Positions 1 through 9,025 of a stretch of DNA of 50,488 nucleotides are shown here, in pieces. The stretch spans positions 1-50,488 of the forward strand of contig JBGSKV010000092.1 in assembly GCA_041740975.1 (NCBI GenBank). The letters run 5' to 3'. The position numbers and the translations under genes were made by a program. The DNA comes from JBGSKV01 sp041740975 (GTDB lineage Bacteria > Bdellovibrionota_B > Oligoflexia > Oligoflexales > JALZUQ01). The notes beneath the pieces are model-generated. The model saw only the letters and a program-made list of their open reading frames with translations, searched no databases and had not been told where the DNA came from. The first letter of the stretch is position 1. Every line of letters starts with the position of its first letter.

Positions 1-1
1 C

Positions 2-1693
2 GAAGTTCGCGACCAAGCGTACGATACAGTATCTTGCCATCAGCTTGGATTAAAATACTACCAAAGTTTTCCCTCTGACCTGGTTACAGGTATGCACGGC
101 CGGGTGACGTCCGATGAGTACAAGCAGCGGATGTTTTATCCCATTGGAAACCAGCGTTTTGCTGATGGTAAGAAGAGATATTATCTTCCCGTATCTTATG
201 CGGACTATAGTGATGGCATTGGTGAAGCCGGGGCTGAGCCAGAATCTTTTCTGGGATTTGTTTCCTATAAAGTTCATCAGGTCATTGAACCTTACGTCCC
301 TCAAAAGCATGGGGTCCTAAAACTAGATGCCAAAAATATCTGGGGTGTCGGCATGAAAAATGGGGACGCGGTAGTCGAACCAGCCCTCATCAACAAGGCC
401 ATACCTGGCACTAGAGGTAAGGTTCGAAAGTATGTGGTCTTCGAAACCTGCTACGACCCGCAGGTTCATTTACCTTCTGGAACCATTCAAAAAATGACGT
501 CTTCCTCGAATCCGTTAGCGAGGTTAATGTCTGAAAGCACGGATTTTCCTGCCGGTGCACCTGCAGTTCGCTACGACTATATAAAGAGTGATACGCCAAC
601 CTACATTGGCTATCAAACATTCTTTAACGATCTCCAAAAGAAAGCGATTAAGCGATTTGATATGGCGGAAACGGGCATCAAAATGGTTGCCTCTTTCACA
701 CCGCTTGTTGGCTCAAGTTTATCAGTAATGGAGTGCACCAACTCAGGCGATCCATACTGTTGGGCACAGGCTGGGGCTGACATCGTGGCTGACGTAGCAC
801 TTCTATCCGTTCTTAAGCTCGGGAAGCTTGCAAAACTTAAAAAAGCCGTTGATATTCAGAATAAGCTTCAGCCTCACGCGCATCGTATGAACTACTTGTC
901 GATGGCACTCAATGTCGGTGTTGGTCTCAAAGAACTTGAACGGCAAAATTACTTGCAAGCGGCCGGAAACTTTTTGGGCGCTGGCGGTGATGTTTTGTTG
1001 TTTAAGATCGTTACTGGCAAAGTATTCGCAACCAAATTAGGAAAGGTCAAAGATAACTGCGAAGGAGTTGAAATCGTCGATGTCGACCATAAGACTGCGA
1101 AATCAGTCACTCGTCCCGTTCATGCCGGTCATGATCCAAACATGGGACAGTATGAAAGAAATCTGAAGGAGAATGGGCATCTCATCAATGTTGATACAAA
1201 TAACACAGGCCAACCCTATACAAATTGTGAGCTAAAGGACATGGGGCGGTCTGTTAACTGCGGTTATACCTCGCTCACTGCGGATTCGGTCGGAAGAGGG
1301 CATGCAGCCTCTGCGCTTCCGAAGAATGATGGCTACCGTTGGACGATGGAAGGTCACAAGGCTGATTCCATTACCGGCATTCATCCTGACAGCATTAAAA
1401 TAGATGGTAATGATAATGATCTTAAGGTGTGGCTAAACGAATTCGGTGACGGAACCTCAGCCTTGTTGTCTATAAGGTGGCAAAAGAAAGTTCCGTGCGC
1501 CGACTGTTTGGATGGTTATAAGAACGAAAACTTCGGTCATTTTATCAATGCGTTCAAGGATACCAACGGAAAAATTTTTTTGTATGATGGCCAATCTAAT
1601 ACTTTTCCTAGATATATAAAAGACTATTTGAACGGTAATCCCGATGCTGAAATTTATGATATTAGTGGCTGGATTTTAGGAAAAGGTGCGTGA
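2..1693 (+). CDS. Polymorphic-toxin-like protein with C-terminal papain-fold (Tox-PL-like) domain, 5' end outside window
   Basis: The reading frame is open from the first bases of the window, so the gene starts upstream; 563 residues are visible and the ATG at 92 is only an internal methionine. The C-terminal part (from about nt 1240) resembles the papain-fold toxin 1 / glutamine-deamidase family: a Cys in NCGYTS (codon 1259-1261), the family-like ASALP, a His in FGHFINAF (codon 1538-1540) and an Asp in YDGQS (codon 1586-1588), giving the Cys-His-Asp order of that family. Before it lies an Ala/Gly/Leu-rich hydrophobic stretch (about nt 690-1040), as is common in pre-toxin regions. The N-terminal delivery domain is not visible. 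If active, it would deamidate a glutamine on a target protein. The stop lies one base before the next gene's ATG. No small immunity-like gene follows. The family call is motif-based; the substrate is unknown. Confidence 0.6.
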   Translation, partial: EVRDQAYDTVSCHQLGLKYYQSFPSDLVTGMHGRVTSDEYKQRMFYPIGNQRFADGKKRYYLPVSYADYSDGIGEAGAEPESFLGFVSYKVHQVIEPYVPQKHGVLKLDAKNIWGVGMKNGDAVVEPALINKAIPGTRGKVRKYVVFETCYDPQVHLPSGTIQKMTSSSNPLARLMSESTDFPAGAPAVRYDYIKSDTPTYIGYQTFFNDLQKKAIKRFDMAETGIKMVASFTPLVGSSLSVMECTNSGDPYCWAQAGADIVADVALLSVLKLGKLAKLKKAVDIQNKLQPHAHRMNYLSMALNVGVGLKELERQNYLQAAGNFLGAGGDVLLFKIVTGKVFATKLGKVKDNCEGVEIVDVDHKTAKSVTRPVHAGHDPNMGQYERNLKENGHLINVDTNNTGQPYTNCELKDMGRSVNCGYTSLTADSVGRGHAASALPKNDGYRWTMEGHKADSITGIHPDSIKIDGNDNDLKVWLNEFGDGTSALLSIRWQKKVPCADCLDGYKNENFGHFINAFKDTNGKIFLYDGQSNTFPRYIKDYLNGNPDAEIYDISGWILGKGA

Positions 1694-1694
1694 A

Positions 1695-4600
1695 ATGAAA
1701 CTATTCATACTACTTCTTCTCTTATCTAGCATTTTATCTTGTACGGGCTCCAATGAGTTGAGTACGAGAACGGACGGTATCAGAGACTATGATCTTCGGC
1801 ATGACTCTTTTGCCGATGCTTTAAGATCAACAGGGATTTCGGTCAAAGCGCTTGGCTCTGACGGGAACGGTCCGGTGCTAGGAACCAACGTCAACGCATC
1901 TTTTAAAGCAGCAAAAATAGCGATTTGTATGACAGTGACCTACAACAGCGCGTTTGCCGAAGAATTTTTCAAAGACGACGGTACCATTGCGGGATCAGAA
2001 ACAAACGCCGGTCCCCGTGGACCAGAAACGAACGGCGTCTATCATCGCGCCGTCAATGCTGCACAATATTGTTATTTTGAAGAAGTAGAGCAAAGTTCAT
2101 GTCGGAAAGCGGATGAATTTGATGAAGATATTCTTGAAAATACAGCCACTCAGTTAGTGGCTAGCAACAATGAAGCAGTGCAGCGTGTCTTTGGGCAAAT
2201 GGGCTTTAGTCTAGCCACAGGATCGACGGCTATTTGGCAAGATGCGACGACAAGGTTGCGTTTTCGAACCGATTTGTTTTCTTTGACGAAAATCTCTTTG
2301 GTAAGACCATGTGATATTCCTCCCCTCAAAAAAGTAGTATCGATAGTTCCTGCAACAATACCTCGGCAAGGCCCCCTCAAACTGGAAGCTTTGGGCGTCA
2401 ACTCGAAAGATGTGTATTACGATGTATCGCACTTAGTAAAATGGAAAAGTGGCAATGAATCCATTGCAAAAATTAGCGCCGATGGCAAAGATATTGTGCC
2501 CGTATCCGTCGGAAAAACAACGCTTACCATGTCTGGTCTCAGTGCATTGGTAACGAGTCCAGCGCCAAGTTTGAGACTAAACGGTAACCCGGATTCCCTC
2601 ACAACTGACATTGAGATCGGGGGGTTTGAAGTCGTTACGAGCTATCCTACCGACGAACCAAGCCTCGTGTTCGAAGGAGCCGATCAACCTTCTCCACCCG
2701 TCCCCTTTGCCACGGGAAGTGGGAGTTGTATAACGGCATTAACGGTTCGCCATGTTGGCGGCGATGATTGTTCCAATAGCGATCCCAAACATTGCCCACA
2801 TTGTGGATTTGAATCCAATTGCGGAATCATTATTGGAACCTGCGAGGCCAATTCCGCAGAGGACCCGCTGATCACCTCTTGTGTGAGGAATTCTAACGGA
2901 GAACGTCGAACCAACATCCTCAACCATAAGCTAAATGAAGATAGATACGCTGTTGATTGGAAAATTAATGTAGATTCCATAGCCAAAGAGAATTTGAGTG
3001 GCCACTGTCTGGTTGTCCGTCAGTTCCAAGGTACTCCAAAGAACGACGGCGATGAGAGTATGGATCAAACAAAAAACTTTGTGGCCCAAGGACAATGTCC
3101 TTCACCTGGGGCTAGCCCTGAAACAAAACTAACGATACTTAGTGCTAGTGATTGTGGCGTTTTGGAGCCAGCAGCAGTGAAGAGTATTGCGGGAAATCAA
3201 TCGGTCACTTTGGGTGAACTTTATCAAGAGACGAATGTCTTTTCGATCATTGTCTTACCCAATGAAGCAGTGCCTCTCGGTGTTCCTGCCAGTTTTTATT
3301 GGGAATTAGAGTCTTGCAGCAGCTATCCTTGCGAAGTCGACACATCTCGTGGTTTGCCCCGATGGGCCACGAACGGTAGAGTCGTCCGTAAGGTAACGAT
3401 CAACCCCAAGAAAGATTCGAACGACAATTGCGGCGACGACAATTCGCCTCCTTATTCACCGGGATGTCCTGTCATGTTGGAGGAAGACGCGATTTGCTTT
3501 ATGGGCGAGCCTCCCTGCGAATCCATGGGTGATGGCTGCACACCCTCGGAGCCAGAGGAAGAAATTGATGAGCATTGCTGCGAAGATCCCTTGGCGTGCA
3601 AGCGAGCCCCCGAAAACGATGGCTCCTATGTCTGTAAGTCTACGACCACGACAACACTTCCGTATAACTCCACTACCACCACATATCCATCCGGTGACAC
3701 CACCACCACAACCCAACCGTGCTTAAGTCAACATACTGTTTGTACTCAGGGTGGCACTGAATGTTGTGAGAGTTTAAGTTGTACATATGATGACTATTAC
3801 GATACGGAAACTTGCGAGCCGAGTTCAGACGCGACCACCACCACTTTGTCAAATTGTAAAAGAAGTCGAATCGACGAATGTGTGGAAGGGGACATCTGTT
3901 GCAATCCGGAGTATGTGTGCCGCCAATCCGGTAACGGCGACCCAACTTACCTGTGTTATCCTCCGACTACGACCACGACCACAACGACGACCACAACGAC
4001 ACTTCCACCGTTCCCAGCCGGATGTACTCAGCAATACAATTGGCCGTGCGATGATACTAGCGATTGCTGTGTAAAAAATCAGGCCATCGGAAGTAACATC
4101 GAATGTCGGTTTGCACATTCATTAACTACGATGAAAAAGTGTCTTGTCAGAGAGGGAGCTTGCAATCCGGTCGGAGGGGCTTGTGGTAATTTACCAATCG
4201 ACCCTGCTGCAACAGTTGGTTACGATGAAGTCATCGGATGCTGTAACGGTGGGCTTTGCCAAGGAGGAAGCTGTGTTCCAGCACCAACGACAACTACGAC
4301 GACAACTCTTTCGCCGTGCAAAACTCTAAATGTCAATTGTGCCGGCAATATAAATAGTAGTCCTGCGTTAGGCGGTTGTTGTTCGGGCTCAGCGTGTGAA
4401 CCGTTAAACAATATATGGGTGTGTGTGGCTCCATGCACTCATCTGTGTACTACCAATACGAATTGCCAATCTGGATCATTTTGTTCTAGCGAAGCATGTG
4501 CTGGTGGTGGGACCAGAAGGGTGTGTAAATTAATGTCTGCGACCACCACCACTACGACCACTTCAACTACTACAACATCATCAACTACAACCACTATGCC

Positions 4601-4826
4601 GGCATGCAAGACTTGGGGAGCTGGTTGTACAGTTTCTGCTAATTGTTGTTCTGGGTTGCAGTGTAGTTCAAATGTGGCCGGAGTTAAAATATGTCAACCT
4701 CCAACCACCACAACGACCTTACCGACAAGTTGCAGAGCTCGATGGGATTCTTGCTCAACCAACAATCAATGTTGTAGCGGGTACTGCCGCAAAGTAACTG
4801 GGCAAGACTATTGCGATTATAACTAG
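1695..4826 (+). CDS. Large lipoprotein with Ig-like (Big_2-like) domain and C-terminal array of knottin-like cysteine modules
   Basis: Starts at ATG 1695, one base after the upstream stop; an in-frame GTG at 1686 is possible, but the ATG gives a classic lipoprotein signal (LLLLSSILSC, Cys16), so it should be anchored to a membrane. Residues about 215-290 resemble a bacterial Ig-like group 2 fold (VKWKSGNESIAKISADG, then VGKTTLTMSG). From about residue 608 to 1040 there are eight modules of the order C-x6/7-C-x5..18-CC-x3..11-C-x4..11-C, plus one variant lacking the CC pair, mostly separated by runs of 3-12 threonines. The last two (6-5-4-9 and 6-5-3-8 spacings) match the inhibitor-cystine-knot pattern. 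Function is unknown; a surface adhesin, inhibitor or toxin carrier are all possible. Likely co-transcribed with the toxin-like gene. Confidence 0.85.
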   Translation: MKLFILLLLLSSILSCTGSNELSTRTDGIRDYDLRHDSFADALRSTGISVKALGSDGNGPVLGTNVNASFKAAKIAICMTVTYNSAFAEEFFKDDGTIAGSETNAGPRGPETNGVYHRAVNAAQYCYFEEVEQSSCRKADEFDEDILENTATQLVASNNEAVQRVFGQMGFSLATGSTAIWQDATTRLRFRTDLFSLTKISLVRPCDIPPLKKVVSIVPATIPRQGPLKLEALGVNSKDVYYDVSHLVKWKSGNESIAKISADGKDIVPVSVGKTTLTMSGLSALVTSPAPSLRLNGNPDSLTTDIEIGGFEVVTSYPTDEPSLVFEGADQPSPPVPFATGSGSCITALTVRHVGGDDCSNSDPKHCPHCGFESNCGIIIGTCEANSAEDPLITSCVRNSNGERRTNILNHKLNEDRYAVDWKINVDSIAKENLSGHCLVVRQFQGTPKNDGDESMDQTKNFVAQGQCPSPGASPETKLTILSASDCGVLEPAAVKSIAGNQSVTLGELYQETNVFSIIVLPNEAVPLGVPASFYWELESCSSYPCEVDTSRGLPRWATNGRVVRKVTINPKKDSNDNCGDDNSPPYSPGCPVMLEEDAICFMGEPPCESMGDGCTPSEPEEEIDEHCCEDPLACKRAPENDGSYVCKSTTTTTLPYNSTTTTYPSGDTTTTTQPCLSQHTVCTQGGTECCESLSCTYDDYYDTETCEPSSDATTTTLSNCKRSRIDECVEGDICCNPEYVCRQSGNGDPTYLCYPPTTTTTTTTTTTTLPPFPAGCTQQYNWPCDDTSDCCVKNQAIGSNIECRFAHSLTTMKKCLVREGACNPVGGACGNLPIDPAATVGYDEVIGCCNGGLCQGGSCVPAPTTTTTTTLSPCKTLNVNCAGNINSSPALGGCCSGSACEPLNNIWVCVAPCTHLCTTNTNCQSGSFCSSEACAGGGTRRVCKLMSATTTTTTTSTTTTSSTTTTMPACKTWGAGCTVSANCCSGLQCSSNVAGVKICQPPTTTTTLPTSCRARWDSCSTNNQCCSGYCRKVTGQDYCDYN
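3516..4814 (+). repeat. Array of eight knottin-like Cys modules with poly-Thr linkers (protein-level repeat)
   Basis: Module limits by first and last Cys codon: 3516-3635, 3720-3814, 3855-3956, 4023-4142, 4161-4274, 4317-4424, 4605-4694 and 4731-4814. Between modules six and seven sits a six-Cys unit without CC (about 4436-4530). Linkers are ACN-codon runs, for example about 3967-4002 (twelve Thr), 4288-4308, and 4539-4596 where Ser interrupts. DNA identity between modules is low; what repeats is the cysteine framework, so this is an old or fast-diverging duplication rather than a recent tandem repeat. Confidence 0.85.
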
Positions 4827-4854
4827 CGCATTTCAAACTGAGGAGTTTGTTGCC

Positions 4855-4883
4855 TTGTCATTTACTATACTTAGAAATACAAC
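4855..4883 (+). promoter_or_regulatory. Sigma-70-like promoter for the glycosyltransferase cluster
   Basis: TTGTCA (4855-4860) and TACAAC (4878-4883) are separated by exactly 17 bases and lie about 30 bases before the ATG at 4914. A small hairpin (CAAACT/AGTTTG, 4834-4849) precedes it and may weakly separate transcription from the lipoprotein gene. Confidence 0.5.
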
Positions 4884-4913
4884 GGAATATATTTTGTCAA
4901 CAGTACAAAAAGC

Positions 4914-5879
4914 ATGAATAAGAAATCGAAACTCATATCAGTTGTGATTCCTGTTTACAACGAACGGGAGAATCTCAAGCTTTTGGTTGCTGAGCTTTTA
5001 GATGTTTTGGCTCCTGAGGATTCAGAGCTGATTTTTGTCGATGATGGTAGTAGTGACGGGAGTATGGATCTTCTGACCGAACTTTGCAGTTCCCACGACC
5101 AAATCATCATCGTTCGTTTATCACGGAATTTTGGTCATCAGGCAGCTCTTCGTGCGGGCTTAGATAAGGCGCTTGGAGATTGCGTGATCACCATGGACGC
5201 GGATCTTGAACATCCTCCGAAACTTATTAAAGAGATGGTAGAATTGTGGCGGCAGGGCTTCGATGTGGTCTCAACGATCAGACACGATCACAGTGAAATT
5301 CGGGTCTTTAAAAAGTTATTTTCAAACCTTTTTTATAAACTGGTCAACGCAATTTCTGAAACTCACTTCACCCAAGGTACCGCCGACTTTCGGCTCTTAG
5401 ATCGAAAAGTTGTAGACCTAATCAAGCCTATGGCGGAGCGTGATCTATTTATGCGAGGGATGGTTTCTTGGTTAGGTTTTAGACAAGTTTCGATTCCATA
5501 TGATCGCGGGCGGCGACATGCTGGGGACTCCAAATTTTCCTATCGGAAAATGTTTGATCTTTCTATATCTGGAATCACAAGTTTTAGCGAAAGGCCACTG
5601 ATTCTGAGTGTCTTGTTTGGCGTGGTATTTGCGGGTTTATCTTTTTCATATTTCCTTTATGCGCTTTACGCACATTTTTTTGCTCAGACAACCTTACCAG
5701 GATGGACTTCCGTGATTGCAAGTCTCCTACTGGTAGGAGGGGTACAGCTATTAGTGTTGGGTGTAATAGGAATATATATCGGAAAACTTGTTCAGCAGGT
5801 TAAGGCAAGGCCGTCCTACGTAATCTCTGATATCTATGGACCGAATCGAGTCACACCATTGATAAAATCGGTTAAGTAA
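4914..5879 (+). CDS. GT2 polyprenyl-phosphate glycosyltransferase (GtrB/DPM1-like)
   Basis: A 321-residue family 2 glycosyltransferase of the dolichol/undecaprenyl-phosphate sugar type. Motifs in order: SVVIPVYNERENL at the N-terminus, FVDDGSSDGS for the nucleotide, NFGHQAALRAGLDKA, the DXD-type MDADLEHPP, GTADFRLLDR, and RDLFMRGMVSWLGF. Two hydrophobic segments (about residues 230-255 and 268-295) form the C-terminal membrane anchor typical of GtrB/ArnC relatives. It would load a sugar from a nucleotide donor onto a polyprenyl phosphate at the cytoplasmic face. The stop overlaps the next ATG by one base (TAATG), so it is translationally coupled to the GT-C-like membrane protein, a natural partner that would use the lipid-linked sugar. 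The sugar identity cannot be read from the sequence. Confidence 0.9.
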   Translation: MNKKSKLISVVIPVYNERENLKLLVAELLDVLAPEDSELIFVDDGSSDGSMDLLTELCSSHDQIIIVRLSRNFGHQAALRAGLDKALGDCVITMDADLEHPPKLIKEMVELWRQGFDVVSTIRHDHSEIRVFKKLFSNLFYKLVNAISETHFTQGTADFRLLDRKVVDLIKPMAERDLFMRGMVSWLGFRQVSIPYDRGRRHAGDSKFSYRKMFDLSISGITSFSERPLILSVLFGVVFAGLSFSYFLYALYAHFFAQTTLPGWTSVIASLLLVGGVQLLVLGVIGIYIGKLVQQVKARPSYVISDIYGPNRVTPLIKSVK

Positions 5880-8005
5880 TGGATCAGTCAGGTGCAGCTG
5901 AAGCTGAAAGGAAGGCCAGTGCGCGGACCGAACGGCTAGTCAACACTCTTGTACTTAGTTTTATCAGCTGCTATCTGATTTCAGCTTTTCCTATCGAAGT
6001 CTTAACGGCAAAAACACCGGCAACCGGCGGCGACACAGTCTCCCACTTTTGGCCGCTTCACAACCTATTCAAACATGGAATTGCCGAAGGTCATGTATTC
6101 CTATGGAACCCTGGAAATTTAGCGGGTGAGCCTCAGCTCGTGCACTATTTTCCGCTGCCGTTTATCATTATGGCGATACTTGGAACTTTTCTTCCTTTAG
6201 AAACAGCGTTTAATATTGGGACATTGCTTCCGACCTTCTTTTTGCCGTTTGCGAGTTTTTATTTTTTGAGCGGTTTTTTGCGATATCCAGCACCATTGCT
6301 TGCGGCCGTATTTTCCGTCGGATTTCTTTTTTTAGATTCTTATACGGCCTGGGGTGGCAATATTTTGTCGACTTTATCGGGGCAGTTTTGCCATGTGTAC
6401 GCTTTAGTTTTTTTTCTACTCGGACTAGGAATGTTAGCCCGGCCTTGGCCTGTTCGAAGGCACGTTCTGTGTGCAGGGGCTTCCTTTGCGGCAGTTGCCC
6501 TTAGCCACGGTTATGTGACTCTAGGGATTCCATTCGCTAGCTTTATGGTGCTGGTGCTTTGTCACAAGAAATCTCTTGGCCAGATATTGGCAACTTGGGT
6601 TTTGACCGGAGTTACGGCTGTTCTTCTGTCAATTTGGTGGCTTTACCCCATGATCGATAATCGAAAGTGGACCACACCCAATACAGATCAGTGGCTAAAT
6701 TGGGTCGGGCCGTCAGCCTATTTGCCACTTGCAGTCTCGATTATGCTCTTAGTTTGGATCTTAAGTTCGCCTTTTTTTCCATCTAAGGATTGGTGGCAAG
6801 AGCATCGTTCGTGGATTCGGTTTACTCTCGTGGGGCTTTGTATCAGTATCTTTTACGGGACAATGATAGTGGTATTTCCTTACCTTGGATTAGTCGATGT
6901 TCGGGCGATCCCTCAAATTCACCTCTTCATTGCTCTGCTGGCAGGCGGAAGTGCTGGGTATTGGGCGGTTAAATTTGGTCGCTGGATCCAGGTGATTGTT
7001 ATCGTTGTCGCTACTTTAGGTGTTTTGGTTTTGTCACAAAATGGGCGAACCAATGTTAAGTCTTGGAGCCAATGGAACTACAGCGGTTGGGAGCCAAAGC
7101 CGGCCTATGCCGATCTACAAAATTTATCCAATTATTTGCGTGGAACGTTTGAGGACCCGCGAGTTATTTTTGAACATAACATTGAAATTAATAACCGTGC
7201 TGGGTCCTCGCGGGTTTTTGAAATGCTCCCTTATTTTTCTGGGCGCGCCACGCTGGAATCTGTGTACATGCAGGCTACCATTCTATCGCCCCAGATTTTT
7301 GGGCTGCAGGGCCTTGTCGGTAACCAGCGTAGCTGCCCGTTTCAGGGTTATTATTGTCCACCTATGAATCTTGCTGCAGCTCTACCGAAGCTTAGACTCT
7401 TTGGAGTTGGTCAACTGATTTTATCCAGTCAAAAAAGCATCGAAGAAGCAAGATCCATAGCAGAATTGCGCGAAGGACCTCGGTTCGGAGCGTGGCAAGT
7501 TTTTAACCTAAATATGTACGAAAACTACGTAACATTACTAGATACACCGCCTAAGTTGCTCGCGGAGGAAAAAAATTGGCGTGAGACCTTTGACAAGTGG
7601 TTTCAAGATTTTACAGGGAATGAACCCTTTCTACTTTTGGAAAGCACTTTATCCAAAGAACTGCTAGATAACTTTCGAAAGTCTGGCGGGAGCAATTTTC
7701 TTTCGGACGAGCATTGTAAAGCTAGAGCTATTCCCACTACAAACAAAATTATTCTGGAAACAAACTGTCCTGGGAAGGCGCATATTTTGAAAATTGCCTA
7801 TCATCATGCTTTACGACCTGAAAATGGGGATCAAACTTTTGCAATAAGCCCAGGCTTTCTTGGTGTCGTACCATCCTCAGAACGAGTGACGATCACTTTC
7901 GGGTCTCTTGGTACGTGGAAGTTTGGGGTGATTGTTTCTTTATTATCAATAGGAATATGGTTAGCAATTTTTGGACTTACATTCCTTCGCTCCAGACTCA
8001 GGTAG
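5879..8005 (+). CDS. Polytopic membrane protein, GT-C-like (PTPS-related/YfhO-like), 708 aa
   Basis: An N-terminal membrane segment is followed by a loop with GGDTVSHFWPLHNLFKHG and LWNPGNLAGEPQLVHYFPL. These resemble the acidic first loop of lipid-linked-sugar glycosyltransferases of the GT-C fold (the PTPS-related/YfhO-like membrane families). Roughly ten hydrophobic segments cover residues about 20-390, then a soluble domain of about 270 residues and a final membrane helix (SLLSIGIWLAIFGLTFL). Overlap with the upstream GtrB-like gene by one base argues for a shared job: transfer of a sugar from polyprenyl phosphate to a periplasmic acceptor. No gtrA-type flippase gene is present. Family assignment rests on architecture and the loop motif, and the acceptor is unknown. 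Confidence 0.65.
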   Translation: MDQSGAAEAERKASARTERLVNTLVLSFISCYLISAFPIEVLTAKTPATGGDTVSHFWPLHNLFKHGIAEGHVFLWNPGNLAGEPQLVHYFPLPFIIMAILGTFLPLETAFNIGTLLPTFFLPFASFYFLSGFLRYPAPLLAAVFSVGFLFLDSYTAWGGNILSTLSGQFCHVYALVFFLLGLGMLARPWPVRRHVLCAGASFAAVALSHGYVTLGIPFASFMVLVLCHKKSLGQILATWVLTGVTAVLLSIWWLYPMIDNRKWTTPNTDQWLNWVGPSAYLPLAVSIMLLVWILSSPFFPSKDWWQEHRSWIRFTLVGLCISIFYGTMIVVFPYLGLVDVRAIPQIHLFIALLAGGSAGYWAVKFGRWIQVIVIVVATLGVLVLSQNGRTNVKSWSQWNYSGWEPKPAYADLQNLSNYLRGTFEDPRVIFEHNIEINNRAGSSRVFEMLPYFSGRATLESVYMQATILSPQIFGLQGLVGNQRSCPFQGYYCPPMNLAAALPKLRLFGVGQLILSSQKSIEEARSIAELREGPRFGAWQVFNLNMYENYVTLLDTPPKLLAEEKNWRETFDKWFQDFTGNEPFLLLESTLSKELLDNFRKSGGSNFLSDEHCKARAIPTTNKIILETNCPGKAHILKIAYHHALRPENGDQTFAISPGFLGVVPSSERVTITFGSLGTWKFGVIVSLLSIGIWLAIFGLTFLRSRLR

Positions 8006-8035
8006 CTGGGATTCTTGAGAACAATAGGAGTTAAG

Positions 8036-9025
8036 GTGGGGCAGCAAATTTTAGTTACAGGTGGTTGCGGTTACATTGGTAGCCACGTCGTGCGTCAACT
8101 TTCCGAACTAGGGCATACCGTGCTTGTTTACGATAATTTGTCAACTGGCACCACAAAGGCTTTGATTCATAATGAACAACTTTTTGTCTCTGACTTATCC
8201 GAGTCTGAAAAACTCGCTGAGGTTTTTCGGAACCATAAAGTTGATTGCGTTTTCCATTTGGCCGCATCCATTTCGGCTTCCGAATCTGTAAACAATCCTG
8301 AAAAGTATTATCAAAACAACTTCATCAATACCCAAAAACTCTTATTGGAAATGCTGAAAGCCGGAGTTCGGAAAATTGTATTTTCTTCCACAGCTGCTGT
8401 ATATGGAGATCAGCAGGCTCAGAATATTTCCGAATCAAGTATGTTAAATCCCTCTAGCCCTTATGCCCGCTCAAAAATCGCCTGTGAAAGGTTGATTAAT
8501 GATTTGAGTAAACGTCACGGTCTTCAGTTTGTAAATTTTCGTTTTTTTAATGTCGCGGGAGCTGATGTGAAATTGAGAATGGGGCCGTATAATGATAGCG
8601 CGCACCATCTTATCAAAGAAATTCTGCGAGTAGTGTTTAAACTCAAGGAAAAGCTGCTCGTGTTCGGAAATGACTATCCAACACCTGATGGCACATGTGT
8701 TCGGGACTATGTTCATGTGGAAGATTTAGCATCGGCACATATTGCGGCTTTGAATTATCTGAATCAAAAAGGTGCTTCGACGACATTGAATTGTGGTTAT
8801 GGACATGGCTATTCCATTTTTGATATCATTAGTAAATTCGAGGAAATTGTCGGCAGTCCCGTTTTGTGGGAGCGGGCACCGAAGCGTAGTGAGGACGTTG
8901 CTAGGGCTGTCGCTGATGTCCGTAAGATCAAAGAAACACTCAACTGGCATCCGCAGTATGATGATTTAAAGACCATTTTATTGTCTGCATATCACTGGGA
9001 AAAAAAGCTTCTAAGCTCGAAGTGA
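8036..9025 (+). CDS. galE: UDP-glucose 4-epimerase (GalE-type short-chain dehydrogenase)
   Basis: The start is placed at GTG 8036 because AGGAG (8026-8030) lies five bases upstream and the protein then begins directly at the Rossmann strand; the in-frame TTG at 8015 has no such site. The 329-residue protein has the NAD motif TGGCGYIGSH at its N-terminus, DNLSTG after beta-2, the SSTAAVYG strand, and the catalytic pair in YARSK (Tyr143/Lys147). FNVAGAD, TPDGTCVRDYVHVEDLA and NCGYGHGYS are typical of extended GalE enzymes. It would interconvert UDP-glucose and UDP-galactose (or the N-acetyl forms), supplying donor sugar to the two upstream transfer genes. It begins 30 bases after the membrane protein, in the same operon. 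Confidence 0.88.
   Translation: MGQQILVTGGCGYIGSHVVRQLSELGHTVLVYDNLSTGTTKALIHNEQLFVSDLSESEKLAEVFRNHKVDCVFHLAASISASESVNNPEKYYQNNFINTQKLLLEMLKAGVRKIVFSSTAAVYGDQQAQNISESSMLNPSSPYARSKIACERLINDLSKRHGLQFVNFRFFNVAGADVKLRMGPYNDSAHHLIKEILRVVFKLKEKLLVFGNDYPTPDGTCVRDYVHVEDLASAHIAALNYLNQKGASTTLNCGYGHGYSIFDIISKFEEIVGSPVLWERAPKRSEDVARAVADVRKIKETLNWHPQYDDLKTILLSAYHWEKKLLSSK

Noticed and set aside
3456..4118. Several long frames on other strands across the lipoprotein gene
   Set aside because: They arise from the Cys- and Thr-rich composition; the forward frame has a signal peptide and a consistent module pattern.
3640..4600. Runs of ACN triplets that look like a microsatellite or CRISPR-like repeat
   Set aside because: They are in frame, encode Thr linkers between cysteine modules, vary in codon choice and lack regular repeat-spacer structure.
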